Positions 37,339 through 45,530 of a stretch of DNA of 64,000 nucleotides are shown piece after piece. A model generated the notes under the pieces. That model was given only the letters and a program-made list of their open reading frames with translations. It was not told the DNA's origin and searched no databases. The translations under genes were made by a program, and so were the position numbers. Position 1 is the stretch's first letter; each line of letters begins with the position of its first letter. This stretch comes from Stappia sp. ES.058. Lineage in GTDB: Bacteria; Pseudomonadota; Alphaproteobacteria; Rhizobiales; Stappiaceae. The stretch is from positions 124,001 through 188,000 of the forward strand of contig NZ_LT629784.1 of NCBI RefSeq assembly GCF_900105595.1. The letters run 5' to 3'.

Positions 37339-38567
37339 ACGCACGGCTTTTTCCCCCGACGCGTGCGGAGGCAACGGCGCGGCTTGCGGCGTTTCTTCCG
37401 CACGCGGGCAAGACTTACGCGAAGCTGCGCAATCACGACCCCGGTCCCGATGCGCCCTCGCATGTCTCCAGGCTTTCGCCTTACGTTCGCCACCGCGTGC
37501 TCACCGAGGCTGAACTTGTCCGCGCCGCCGTCGACCGGCATGGTGAGGGGCCTGCGGAAAAATTCATTCAGGAAGTCTTCTGGCGCACCTACTGGAAGGG
37601 CTGGCTCGAGCTTCGCCCCGGGGTCTGGGACGCTTATTGCGAGGATCGCGACACCGCCCGGATCGAGGTCGCCGGCGACTCCTATCTCGCCGAGCATCTC
37701 GCCCGCGCCGAAGAGGCCCGCACGGGGATCGACTGTTTCGACCACTGGGTGCGCGAGCTGGTCGAGACCGGCTATTTGCACAATCACGCGCGCATGTGGT
37801 TCGCCTCGATCTGGATTTTCACGCTGAAACTGCCGTGGGAGCTGGGCGCGGATTTCTTCCTGCGGCATCTGCTCGACGGCGATCCGGCCTCCAACACCCT
37901 TTCCTGGCGCTGGGTCGGCGGGTTGCAGACGCGCGGCAAGACCTATCTGGCACGCGCCGACAATATCGCCGCCCACACCGGCGAGCGCTTCAACCCGCAA
38001 GGGAAGCTGGCGCAAGAGGCGCTGCCGCTCGACGGCCCTCTACCGCCCTTGCCACGGCCGATTGTGCCCGGTCCACGGCTCGGGAAGGACGGCGGTCGGA
38101 CCGGGCTTCTCGTTTTCGATGACGATGTGGACGTGCAGGACCTGTCGGATCGCGTCGCGCCGGTCGCCGTGGCAGGCGTTTCGAGCGCCGCCTTGCGCTC
38201 GGACGTGTCGGTCTCGGGGCAGGTGCAGGATTTCGTTGCGGCCGTGCTGGACGATAGCCTGTCGCGGTTCTCGGTACCTGGCGCGCGCTTGCGCGATCAG
38301 GTGATGACGCCGCATGGCGTTGACGAGGCCGTGCGCGACTGGGCGCGCGACCATGCCCTCGACCGGGTCGTCGCCCGTCACGTGCCGGTCGGGCCGGGGC
38401 GCGCCGTCGCGGATCGCATTGCGCGGGCGCTCCAGCCCGACGGCGTCGCCTTTCTTCAGGAGATGCGCGGCTACGATGCCCGCGCCTGGCCCCTTGCCAC
38501 CAAGGGCTTCTTTCCCTTCAGAAAACAAATTCGCGAACTGACCGCTGCACTTGGGGCTTCCGGCTGA
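37335..38567 (+). CDS. photolyase/cryptochrome-related flavoprotein with apparently permuted domains
   Basis: A 410-residue protein. Residues about 60-220 carry the FAD-binding part of the photolyase family: EVFWRTYWKGWLE, a LVETGYLHNHARMWFAS helix and DPASNTLSWRWVGGLQTRGK. The normal N-terminal antenna (alpha/beta) domain is missing in front. Instead residues about 255-400 look like that domain placed behind: an opening strand TGLLVFDDDVDVQDL, an Asp/Ala-rich middle (DEAVRDWARDHALDRVVARHVPVGPG) and ATKGFFPFRKQIREL, which recalls the end of the antenna domain (YKVFTPF). The start is GTG at 37335. It may be a light- or redox-active DNA-repair-like enzyme, but its activity is unknown. Confidence 0.72.
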   Translation: MNARLFPPTRAEATARLAAFLPHAGKTYAKLRNHDPGPDAPSHVSRLSPYVRHRVLTEAELVRAAVDRHGEGPAEKFIQEVFWRTYWKGWLELRPGVWDAYCEDRDTARIEVAGDSYLAEHLARAEEARTGIDCFDHWVRELVETGYLHNHARMWFASIWIFTLKLPWELGADFFLRHLLDGDPASNTLSWRWVGGLQTRGKTYLARADNIAAHTGERFNPQGKLAQEALPLDGPLPPLPRPIVPGPRLGKDGGRTGLLVFDDDVDVQDLSDRVAPVAVAGVSSAALRSDVSVSGQVQDFVAAVLDDSLSRFSVPGARLRDQVMTPHGVDEAVRDWARDHALDRVVARHVPVGPGRAVADRIARALQPDGVAFLQEMRGYDARAWPLATKGFFPFRKQIRELTAALGASG

Positions 38568-38595
38568 GTGCAGGGCAGCTCTTCCTTCACACCGC

Positions 38596-38624
38596 TTGAC
38601 CCGCCCGCGGCCGTCTCCTATCGT
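38596..38624 (+). promoter_or_regulatory. promoter of thiamine operon
   Basis: TTGACC, a 17-base spacer and TATCGT, placing the start of RNA near 38631, just ahead of the TPP riboswitch aptamer. Confidence 0.75.
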
Positions 38625-38634
38625 CGCGCTTGAT

Positions 38635-38722
38635 TTCGTTGGGGTGCCCGAACGGGCTGAGAGACGCGAAGATGCGTCAACCCACTGAACCTGATCCGGG
38701 TCGTGCCGGCGGAGGGAACGAA
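38635..38722 (+). promoter_or_regulatory. TPP riboswitch (THI element)
   Basis: The conserved core is plain: GGGGTGCCC, GGCTGAGAG, ACCC, TGAACCTGATCCGGGT, and GCCGGCGGAGGGAA. Helix P1 is formed by TTCGTT (38635-38640) with AACGAA (38717-38722). Binding of thiamine pyrophosphate closes P1 and buries GGAGGG. That purine run is also a perfectly placed ribosome-binding site for an ATG at 38722, so the aptamer itself can block translation start without a separate anti-Shine-Dalgarno hairpin. I see no terminator between it and thiD. Confidence 0.95.
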
Positions 38723-38859
38723 TGATGCGCCGCAAGGCGCAGGACCGCGATCTCAGACGGTCTTTCGGATCTCACCCTTCGCCAGATACCCGCCCGGATC
38801 GCAAGCAACGATTTGCGCCTTGCACGGTTTTCCGTGTTCGACGCCGGGACAGCGGGTGA
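38722..38859 (+). CDS. 45-residue ORF between TPP riboswitch and thiD
   Basis: A frame of 45 codons (begins MMRRKAQDRDLRRSF, Arg-rich, ends TGA) starts on the last base of riboswitch helix P1. The conserved riboswitch GGAGGG, six bases upstream, acts as a natural ribosome-binding site. Its stop is three bases before the thiD ATG. The geometry fits a regulated upstream ORF that hands ribosomes to thiD. A hairpin TGCGCC-GCAA-GGCGCA (38726-38741) lies at its start, and CAAGGCGCA (38733-38741) could alternatively pair with TGCGCCTTG (38814-38822). The peptide has no recognised domain and may matter only for coupling. thiD also has its own modest GGGTGAG. Confidence 0.45.
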   Translation: MMRRKAQDRDLRRSFGSHPSPDTRPDRKQRFAPCTVFRVRRRDSG

Positions 38860-38862
38860 GAC

Positions 38863-39729
38863 ATGGACGCGACGACACGCGACGGCACGGCGGAGACCTT
38901 GCACCACGGCGCCGGCAAACAGGCGCCGCCCGCAATCGCGCTGACCATCGCCGGCTCCGACAGCGGCGGCGGAGCGGGCATTCAGGCGGATCTCAAGGCG
39001 TTTTCGGCGCTTGGCGTCTATGGCGCCAGCGCGATCACGGCGATCACGGCGCAAAACACGCGGGCCGTCACCCATATTCACGACATTCCGCTCGATGTGG
39101 TTGCCGGCCAGATCGCCGCCGTGCTCGACGATCTCGACGTGGCGGCGGTGAAGATCGGCATGCTGTCCTCGCCGGAAATCGTCGAAACGGTTGCCGAGGC
39201 GCTGGCCACTTACAAAGGGCCGGTGGTGCTCGATCCGGTGATGGTCGCCAAGTCCGGCGCGCAACTGCTGCGGGACGAGGCGGTGGCGGCGGTGCGCGAC
39301 ATTCTGGTGCCTCGCGCGACGCTGGTGACGCCCAACCTGCCGGAGGCCGCGCTTCTGCTCGGCGAGGAGCCTGCGACGGACCTTGCCGCTGCCGAACGAC
39401 AGGGGCGCGCGCTTGCAGCCCTCGGCCCGGCCGTCCTGATGAAGGGCGGACATGCGCAAGGCGCCGTTTGCACGGATCTGCTGATCGCCGGCGACCTGCC
39501 GTCGGTCGCCTTGAAGGCGCTGCGGCTCGACACGAAGAACACCCATGGCACCGGTTGCACCCTGTCGGCCGCGATTGCGGCGGGGCTGGCGAAAGGCGCC
39601 GACCTCGCGCAGGCCGTGCGCGAGGCCCATGCCTATCTGCATGGCGCGATCGCCTGCGCCGACGAACTTCGGGTCGGCTCGGGACACGGGCCGGTGCATC
39701 ACTTCTATCGCCAATGGGGACGCCAATGA
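38863..39729 (+). CDS. thiD: hydroxymethylpyrimidine/phosphomethylpyrimidine kinase
   Basis: A 288-residue ThiD of the ribokinase fold, which phosphorylates HMP and then HMP-P. The N-terminal AGSDSGGGAGIQADLKAF is the substrate-binding signature; VVLDPVMVAKSG and the C-terminal anion hole NTHGTGCTLSAAIAAGLA with catalytic Asp/Cys are intact. It is the first biosynthetic enzyme gene behind the TPP riboswitch. Its stop overlaps the thiO start (ATGA, 39726-39729). There is no N-terminal fusion. Confidence 0.95.
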   Translation: MDATTRDGTAETLHHGAGKQAPPAIALTIAGSDSGGGAGIQADLKAFSALGVYGASAITAITAQNTRAVTHIHDIPLDVVAGQIAAVLDDLDVAAVKIGMLSSPEIVETVAEALATYKGPVVLDPVMVAKSGAQLLRDEAVAAVRDILVPRATLVTPNLPEAALLLGEEPATDLAAAERQGRALAALGPAVLMKGGHAQGAVCTDLLIAGDLPSVALKALRLDTKNTHGTGCTLSAAIAAGLAKGADLAQAVREAHAYLHGAIACADELRVGSGHGPVHHFYRQWGRQ

Positions 39730-40724
39730 CGAATGTCTCGGTCATCGGCGCCGGCGTGGTCGGCCTGGCCTGCGCCACGGCTTTGACGGAAGCAGGCCAC
39801 GACGTCACGGTCCACGACCGGGGTGAGGGTCCCGGTCCCGCCTCCTGTTCCTGGTGGGCCGGCGGCATGCTCGCGCCCTGGTGCGAGGGCGAGAGCGCGG
39901 AAGAGCCGGTGGAACGGCTCGGCGCGGAAGCGCTCGACTGGTGGGCCGCGCGCGTCGACGGTGTCGCGCGCAACGGCAGTCTCGTGGTTGCGCCGGCGCG
40001 CGATGCGGCGGATTTGCGCCGTTTCGAGCGCCGCACGCGAAATGCCGAGAAGATCGACGGCGAGCGGGTCGCCGAACTTGAGCCCGACCTTGCCGGGCGC
40101 TTCCGCCAGGCGCTGTTCTTTGCCGGCGAAGGCCATCTCGACCCGCGCGCAGCCCTTGCCGGACTGCGGCAGCGTTTGTCCGAGAGCGGGACGGAGATTT
40201 GCTATGGCAGCGAGATCGATCCGGAAGATGCGACCGGCGATCAGGTGATCGATGCGCGGGGCTTTGCGGCGCGCGGCGACCTCGCGGAGCTGCGCGGCGT
40301 CAAGGGCGAAATGCTGGTGCTGCGCTCCGCCGACGTCACGCTGTCGCGCCCGGTGCGGCTGTTGCATCCGCGCATTCCGCTCTACATCGTGCCGCGCGGC
40401 GAAGGCGTCTTCATGGTCGGCGCGACCATGATCGAAAGCGACGAGCGCGACCGCATTTCCGCCCGCGCCATGCTGGAGCTTCTGGGCGGCGCCTATGCGC
40501 TGCATCCCGCCTTCGCGGAAGCCGAAATCCTGGAGATCGGCGTCGATGCGCGACCGTCCTTTCCCGACAACCTGCCGCGGCTGATCCGCGAGGGCCGCGT
40601 CATCCGGGCCAATGGCACCTATCGCCACGGCTTCCTGCTCGCCCCGGCGCTCGCCGCACAGGCGGCGCGCCTTGTCGCCGATCCGTCCTCCAAACCGGAG
40701 TTTATCCATGAGCATCATCGTTAA
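39726..40724 (+). CDS. thiO: glycine oxidase ThiO
   Basis: A 332-residue FAD-dependent amine oxidase. The FAD-binding GAGVVGLACATALTEAG opens the protein, followed by the SCSWWAGGMLAPWCEGE block of thiamine-type glycine oxidases. The C-terminal part holds RANGTYRHGFLLAPA with the substrate-side Arg. It oxidises glycine to iminoacetate, the C2-N donor for the thiazole ring made by ThiG. The start is the ATG overlapping the thiD stop, and the end overlaps thiS by 17 bases. Confidence 0.93.
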   Translation: MTNVSVIGAGVVGLACATALTEAGHDVTVHDRGEGPGPASCSWWAGGMLAPWCEGESAEEPVERLGAEALDWWAARVDGVARNGSLVVAPARDAADLRRFERRTRNAEKIDGERVAELEPDLAGRFRQALFFAGEGHLDPRAALAGLRQRLSESGTEICYGSEIDPEDATGDQVIDARGFAARGDLAELRGVKGEMLVLRSADVTLSRPVRLLHPRIPLYIVPRGEGVFMVGATMIESDERDRISARAMLELLGGAYALHPAFAEAEILEIGVDARPSFPDNLPRLIREGRVIRANGTYRHGFLLAPALAAQAARLVADPSSKPEFIHEHHR

Positions 40725-40905
40725 CGGCGAACCGCATGAGCTTGCGCCGTCTTCGCTGGCGGCGCTCCTGAACGATCTTGGCTATGGCGACGCCATCGTC
40801 GCCACCGCACTCAACGGCGATTTCGTGCCGTCGGAGGCGCGGGATGAAACGGCCGTCGCCGATGGCGACCGGGTCGAGATCCTCGCGCCGATGCAGGGAG
40901 GCTGA
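40708..40905 (+). CDS. thiS: sulfur carrier protein ThiS
   Basis: A 65-residue ubiquitin-fold protein that starts MSIIVNGEPHEL and ends with the required Gly-Gly (APMQGG), which is adenylated and thiocarboxylated to carry sulfur to ThiG. It overlaps the end of thiO and lies three bases before thiG, so it is tightly co-translated. ThiF, its activating enzyme, is not in the window. Confidence 0.94.
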   Translation: MSIIVNGEPHELAPSSLAALLNDLGYGDAIVATALNGDFVPSEARDETAVADGDRVEILAPMQGG

Positions 40906-40908
40906 GCC

Positions 40909-41682
40909 ATGCTCAAACTCTACGATCACGCGGTCGAAAGCCGGCTGCTGCTCGGCACCGCGCTCTATCCTTCGCCCGCGATCATGGCCGAGGCCGTGCG
41001 CGCCGCACGTTGCGATATCGTGACCGTGTCGCTGCGGCGGGAATCGGGTTCGGCGCGCGCCGGTCAGGATTTCTGGGGCTTTATTCGAGATCTCGGCATT
41101 CGCGTCCTGCCCAACACCGCCGGCTGCCACACGGTCAAGGAGGCGGTGACCACCGCGCAGATGGCGCGCGAGGTCTTCGGCACGTCCTGGGTGAAGCTCG
41201 AGGTGATCCATGACGCCGACACGCTCCAGCCGGACGTCTTCGGACTGGTCGAGGCGGCGCGCATCCTCAGCGACGACGGCTTTCAGGTGTTTCCCTATTG
41301 CACCGAGGATCTTGGTGTCGCCGAACGGCTGATCGAGGCCGGCTGCGAGGTGCTGATGCCCTGGGGCGCGCCGATCGGCTCGGCGCGCGGTCTCAACAAT
41401 GTCTACGGGTTGCGGTCGCTACGCGCGCATTTTCCCGACATTCCGCTGATCGTCGATGCCGGTCTCGGGCTGCCGTCGCATGCGGCGGCCGCGATGGAGC
41501 TTGGCTACGACGCGGTGCTCCTCAACACGGCGGTCGCCAAGGCCGGCGATCCGGGAATGATGGCCGATGCCTTCGCCCGCGCGGTCGAGGCCGGGCGGCT
41601 GGCCTTTGCCGCCGATCCGCTGGAAGCGCGCGACATGGCGGCCCCTTCCACCCCCGTTCTCGGCAAGGCGTTCCTGGAATGA
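40909..41682 (+). CDS. thiG: thiazole synthase
   Basis: A 257-residue ThiG (TIM-barrel). [11 protein letters not shown] near the start, the Schiff-base Lys in WVKLEVI (about residue 103), the phosphate-site AAPWG-type loop ([18 protein letters not shown]) and [33 protein letters not shown] are all present. It condenses deoxyxylulose 5-phosphate, iminoacetate from ThiO and ThiS thiocarboxylate into the thiazole. The stop overlaps the thiE start (ATGA at 41679-41682). Confidence 0.96.
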   Translation: MLKLYDHAVESRLLLGTALYPSPAIMAEAVRAARCDIVTVSLRRESGSARAGQDFWGFIRDLGIRVLPNTAGCHTVKEAVTTAQMAREVFGTSWVKLEVIHDADTLQPDVFGLVEAARILSDDGFQVFPYCTEDLGVAERLIEAGCEVLMPWGAPIGSARGLNNVYGLRSLRAHFPDIPLIVDAGLGLPSHAAAAMELGYDAVLLNTAVAKAGDPGMMADAFARAVEAGRLAFAADPLEARDMAAPSTPVLGKAFLE

Positions 41683-42278
41683 AACTCGATCCCTTCTACC
41701 CAATCGTCGACAACGCGGCCTGGATCGCGCGCATCGTGCCGCTCGGCGTCCGGCTGGTGCAGCTGCGCATCAAGGACCGGCCGGACGACGAGGTCCGCGC
41801 CGGGATCCGAGAGGCGGAGGCGCTTTGCCGCCGCCACGACTGCATGCTGGTCGTCAACGACTTCTGGCAGATCGCCATCGAGGAAGGCTGCCGTTTCGTT
41901 CATCTCGGTCAGGAGGATCTGGCCGAGGCGGATCTCGACGCGATCCGAAAGGCCGGGCTGGGTCTCGGCCTCTCCAGCCACGACCACGCGGAACTGGAAA
42001 CGGCGCTGGCCGCGACGCCCGACTACATCGCGCTCGGGCCGGTCTATCCGACCATCCTGAAGAAGATGAAATGGGCCGAGCAGGGGCTCGACAAGCTGAC
42101 CGAATGGAAAAAGGCGATCGGGGATATCCCGCTCGTCGCCATCGGCGGCATGAGCGTGGAGCGCGCGCCGGGCGCCTTTGCCGCCGGCGCCGACATCGTT
42201 TCCGCCGTCACCGATATCACCCTCAACGACGACCCCGAAGGACGCGTCCGCGCCTGGCTCGCCGCGACGCGGCGCTGA
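41679..42278 (+). CDS. thiE: thiamine-phosphate synthase
   Basis: A 199-residue ThiE that couples HMP-PP to thiazole phosphate. Diphosphate and substrate loops are visible: [32 protein letters not shown] and [13 protein letters not shown], then the phosphate-binding [20 protein letters not shown]. The rhizobial variant has FW where most ThiE have the RVD of NDRVDLA, otherwise ordinary. It is the last of the five biosynthetic genes; the salvage module begins 38 bases later. Confidence 0.92.
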   Translation: MKLDPFYPIVDNAAWIARIVPLGVRLVQLRIKDRPDDEVRAGIREAEALCRRHDCMLVVNDFWQIAIEEGCRFVHLGQEDLAEADLDAIRKAGLGLGLSSHDHAELETALAATPDYIALGPVYPTILKKMKWAEQGLDKLTEWKKAIGDIPLVAIGGMSVERAPGAFAAGADIVSAVTDITLNDDPEGRVRAWLAATRR

Positions 42279-42316
42279 GGCAATTCGTGCAACTTTGACA
42301 ATATGAGGCACAAAAA

Positions 42317-43252
42317 ATGCGAATTCTGGTATTGTTTTTGACGATTTTGATGAGCGCGCCGGCCATGGCGGCCGACAAGATGACGCTGCTGCTCGACTGG
42401 TACGTCAACCCCGACCACGGTCCGGTGATCGTCGCGCAGGAGCTCGGCTACTTCGCGGACGCGGGTCTCGAGGTCGAGGTGATCGCCCCGGCCGACCCGT
42501 CCGCGCCGCCCAAGATGGTGGCGGCCGGCAAGGCGGATCTGGCGATCGCCTACCAGCCGCAGATCCATCTGCAGGTCGCCGAAGGCCTGCCGCTGAAGCG
42601 CGTCGGCACGCTGATCGCTTCGCCGCTGAACTGCCTGATGGTCAGGGACGACGGGCCGATCAAGACCATCGCCGACCTGAAGGGCCGCAAGGTCGGCTAT
42701 TCGGTCGCCGGCGTCGAGGAGGCGCTGATGGTGGCGATGCTCGCCAGGCACGGGCTGACGCTGGACGATGTCGAGATGATCAACGTCAACTGGTCGCTGT
42801 CGCCGTCGGTCATGTCCGGCCAGGTTGACGCCGTGATCGGCGCCTACCGCAATGTCGAGCTGAACCAGATGGAGATCGAAGGCGTGAAGGGCCGCTGCTT
42901 CTTCATCGAGGAAGAGGGCACGCCGACCTATGACGAACTGATCTATGTCGCCAATCCGGAGCTGATGGACACCGACATGATCGCGCGCTTTCTCGAGGCG
43001 ACCGAGCGGGCGACGCAATACATCATCAACCACCCGGAAGAGAGCTTCCGCATCTACTCCGGCACGGCCAAGGAGCTGCAGGACGAGTTGAACGAGCGCG
43101 CCTGGTTCGACACGATCCCGCGGTTTGCCTTGCGCCCGGCAGCCCTCGACCATCGCCGCTACCAGCGTTTCGAGGCCTTCCTGAAGGACGCGGGCCTGAT
43201 CGAGACGATCAAGCCGGTCTCCGACATAGCCATCGACGTGACCGCGCCATGA
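42317..43252 (+). CDS. thiY: thiamine-precursor-binding periplasmic protein
   Basis: A 311-residue NMT1/THI5-like solute-binding protein with a signal peptide (MRILVLFLTILMSAPAMAAD). The mature start KMTLLLDWYVNPDHGPVIVAQELGYFADAGLEV is characteristic of the ThiY group that binds formylaminopyrimidine and related pyrimidine precursors. It is followed, with overlap, by tenA and then by the ATPase and permease genes. The assignment rests on family plus context. Confidence 0.87.
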   Translation: MRILVLFLTILMSAPAMAADKMTLLLDWYVNPDHGPVIVAQELGYFADAGLEVEVIAPADPSAPPKMVAAGKADLAIAYQPQIHLQVAEGLPLKRVGTLIASPLNCLMVRDDGPIKTIADLKGRKVGYSVAGVEEALMVAMLARHGLTLDDVEMINVNWSLSPSVMSGQVDAVIGAYRNVELNQMEIEGVKGRCFFIEEEGTPTYDELIYVANPELMDTDMIARFLEATERATQYIINHPEESFRIYSGTAKELQDELNERAWFDTIPRFALRPAALDHRRYQRFEAFLKDAGLIETIKPVSDIAIDVTAP

Positions 43253-43944
43253 GCGGTACGCCCGATTTCGGGTCGCCGGTGTTTGCGGCCTGGCGCGAGG
43301 CCGCCGGGCCGGCCTGGCCGGCCTACACCGGCCACGCCTTCGTGACGGGCCTTGGCGACGGCACGCTGCCGCGCGAGGCCTTCCTGCATTATCTCAAGCA
43401 GGACTACATCTTCCTGTTCCACTTCGCCCGCGCCTGGGCGCTGGCGGTAGTGAAGGCGCAGACGATCGAGGAGGCGCGGCTCGCCGCCTCCATCGTCGAC
43501 GGGCTGGTCAACGCGGAGATGTCGCTGCACGTCGAGATTTGCGGCAAGGCCGGCCTCGAGGAGGCCGATCTGCTGTCCGCGGAGGAGGCGCTGGAGAACC
43601 TCGCCTACACCCGATACGTCACCGACGCGGGGCTTTCGGGCGATTTTCTCGACCTGATCGCAGCCCTTGCCCCTTGCGTGATGGGCTACGGCGAGATCGG
43701 GCTGGCGCTGAAGGAAGCCTCCGCGTCCGACACGCCCTATCGCGACTGGATCGAGACCTATGCCGGCGACGAGTATCAGGAGCTTTGCGGCAAGGTCGGC
43801 GCGCTGATCGAGACGGCAAGTGTCGCGCGTCTCGGCGCGCGGCCGCAGGACGCACCGCGCTTTGCGGCCATAGCCGCCCGCTTCCGGAACGCCACGCGGC
43901 TGGAAGTCGGCTTCTGGGACATGGGCCTCAGGGGCCACGTTTGA
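43249..43944 (+). CDS. tenA: thiaminase II / aminopyrimidine aminohydrolase TenA
   Basis: A 231-residue TenA. The helical fold starts with FVTGLGDGTLPREAFLHYLKQDYIFL and contains the catalytic Cys in ALAPCVMGYGEIG (about residue 142), so it is the Cys-type enzyme that hydrolyses aminomethyl-HMP from degraded thiamine to HMP. The Tyr and Glu of the second site (YAGDEYQELCGKV) are present. Its start overlaps the thiY stop (ATGA). It links precursor import to the kinase ThiD encoded upstream. Confidence 0.94.
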   Translation: MSGTPDFGSPVFAAWREAAGPAWPAYTGHAFVTGLGDGTLPREAFLHYLKQDYIFLFHFARAWALAVVKAQTIEEARLAASIVDGLVNAEMSLHVEICGKAGLEEADLLSAEEALENLAYTRYVTDAGLSGDFLDLIAALAPCVMGYGEIGLALKEASASDTPYRDWIETYAGDEYQELCGKVGALIETASVARLGARPQDAPRFAAIAARFRNATRLEVGFWDMGLRGHV

Positions 43945-43953
43945 GGATCACCT

Positions 43954-44712
43954 GTGACAATGGTTGAAACGACCGCCTCCGCTTATTGGTCCGCACCGGC
44001 ACTTCGGCTGGCGGGCAGCTTCCGCCACGCCGGACGGCCGCTGTTCGACGGACTCGACCTGCCGGTGGAGGCGGGGCGCTGGACCTGTCTGCTCGGGCCG
44101 TCCGGCGTCGGCAAATCGACGGTCCTGCGGCTTTTTGCCGGCCTCGGCACGGGCGGCACCTTCGACGGCGAGATCGCGGCGGACGACGGGGTCGCCATTG
44201 TCGACAGGGTCGCCTTCATGGCCCAGACGGATCTCCTTGCACCCTGGCTCGACGTGATGGGCAACGTCACGCTCGGCAGCCGGCTGCGCGGCGAACGGAT
44301 CGACCGGGTGCGCGCCCGCGACCTCATCGCCCGCGTGGGTCTTGCCGATCATGTGGAAAAGGCGCCGGCGCGGCTGTCGGGGGGCATGCGCCAGCGGGTG
44401 GCGCTGGCCCGCGTCCTGATGGAGGACCGTCCGATCGTGCTGCTCGACGAGCCCTTCGCCGCGCTGGACGCGCGAACCCGCGCGGAAATGCAGGATCTTG
44501 CCTTCGACACGCTGAAGGGCCGCACGGTGCTGCTGGTGACCCATGATCCGGCGGAAGCCGTGCGCCTCGGTCACCGGATTTTCATTCTGGCGGAAACCGG
44601 CCTGTCGGAGGTCGAGGCGCCCGCGCTCGATCCCGTGCGTCCCGTCGAGGCGAAAGAAACCATGGACATGCAGGTGCGGCTCTTCCGCGCGCTCAAGGGA
44701 GAACCGGCATGA
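43954..44712 (+). CDS. thiZ: ABC transporter ATP-binding protein (ThiZ-like)
   Basis: A 252-residue ABC ATPase. Walker A LLGPSGVGKSTVLRL, Q-loop near FMAQTDLLAPWLDV, signature LSGGMRQRVALARVL, Walker B IVLLDEPFAAL and the His switch VTHDPAEA are all in place. It energises the pyrimidine-precursor importer with the ThiY-like and ThiX-like proteins. GTG 43954 fits the GAGGAT spacing better than ATG 43960. Its stop overlaps the permease start (ATGA). Confidence 0.9.
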   Translation: MTMVETTASAYWSAPALRLAGSFRHAGRPLFDGLDLPVEAGRWTCLLGPSGVGKSTVLRLFAGLGTGGTFDGEIAADDGVAIVDRVAFMAQTDLLAPWLDVMGNVTLGSRLRGERIDRVRARDLIARVGLADHVEKAPARLSGGMRQRVALARVLMEDRPIVLLDEPFAALDARTRAEMQDLAFDTLKGRTVLLVTHDPAEAVRLGHRIFILAETGLSEVEAPALDPVRPVEAKETMDMQVRLFRALKGEPA

Positions 44713-45503
44713 GCGCGGGACGGGAATTCTCCGACGACGTCTCCAAAACCGGGCGCGTGCGCGATGCGGTGCTCGCCGCAGGCGTGGCGGTGTTGCTGTG
44801 GCAGGCGTTGGTCTGGGTGACCGGCGTTCCGCCGTTCATCCTGCCCGGCCCCTGGCGCGTCGCCGAAAGCCTCGTCGCCAATGCCGCATTGATCGGCGAA
44901 CATGCTCTGACCACCATTGCCGAGGTGTTGATCGGCCTGCTGCTTGGCGCGGCGCTCGGGGCGGCGACCGCGCTGCATCTGATGATCTCGCCGCTGGCGC
45001 GAAGGCTGGTGCTGCCGATCATGGTGTTCAGCCAGGCGGTGCCGGTTTTCGCGCTCGCCCCGATCCTGACGCTGTGGTTCGGCTACGGCATGGCCTCCAA
45101 GATTGCGATGGCGTTGCTGATCATCTATTTTCCGGTGGTCTCGACCTTCTACGACGGGTTGCGGCGCACGGATCCGGGCTTGCTGGATCTCGCCCGCACC
45201 ATGGGGGCGCCCCCATCGCGCACGCTTGTTTTCCTGCGGCTGCCGGCGGCGCTTCCCGCCTTCGGCTCCGGCCTCAGGCTCGCCGCCGTCTATGCCCCCA
45301 TCGGGGCGGTGATCGGCGAATGGGTGGGCGCCTCCAAGGGGCTTGGATACCTGATGCTGCTTGCCAACGGCCGTGCCAAGACAGACCTGATGTTTGCCGC
45401 CCTCTTCGTGCTCGCGCTTTTCGCGGTGGTGCTTTATGCGGCGGTGTCCGCCTTCACGCGGCGCATGACGCGCTGGTCGAGCGAGACGACCGACGCGGGC
45501 TGA
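44709..45503 (+). CDS. thiX: ABC transporter permease (ThiX-like)
   Basis: A 264-residue permease of the SsuC/TauC type with about six spans. The EAA loop reads DLARTMGAPPSRTLVFLRLPAALPAFGSGLRLA (EAA-type positions within this stretch) and contacts the ATPase. It is the last gene of the riboswitch-headed transcript and converges on the thiamine pyrophosphokinase gene, 27 bases between stops. The pyrimidine-precursor role is inferred from the operon. Confidence 0.88.
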   Translation: MSAGREFSDDVSKTGRVRDAVLAAGVAVLLWQALVWVTGVPPFILPGPWRVAESLVANAALIGEHALTTIAEVLIGLLLGAALGAATALHLMISPLARRLVLPIMVFSQAVPVFALAPILTLWFGYGMASKIAMALLIIYFPVVSTFYDGLRRTDPGLLDLARTMGAPPSRTLVFLRLPAALPAFGSGLRLAAVYAPIGAVIGEWVGASKGLGYLMLLANGRAKTDLMFAALFVLALFAVVLYAAVSAFTRRMTRWSSETTDAG

Positions 45504-45530
45504 GCGCCCTCGATCCTCAGACCTTGTTCT

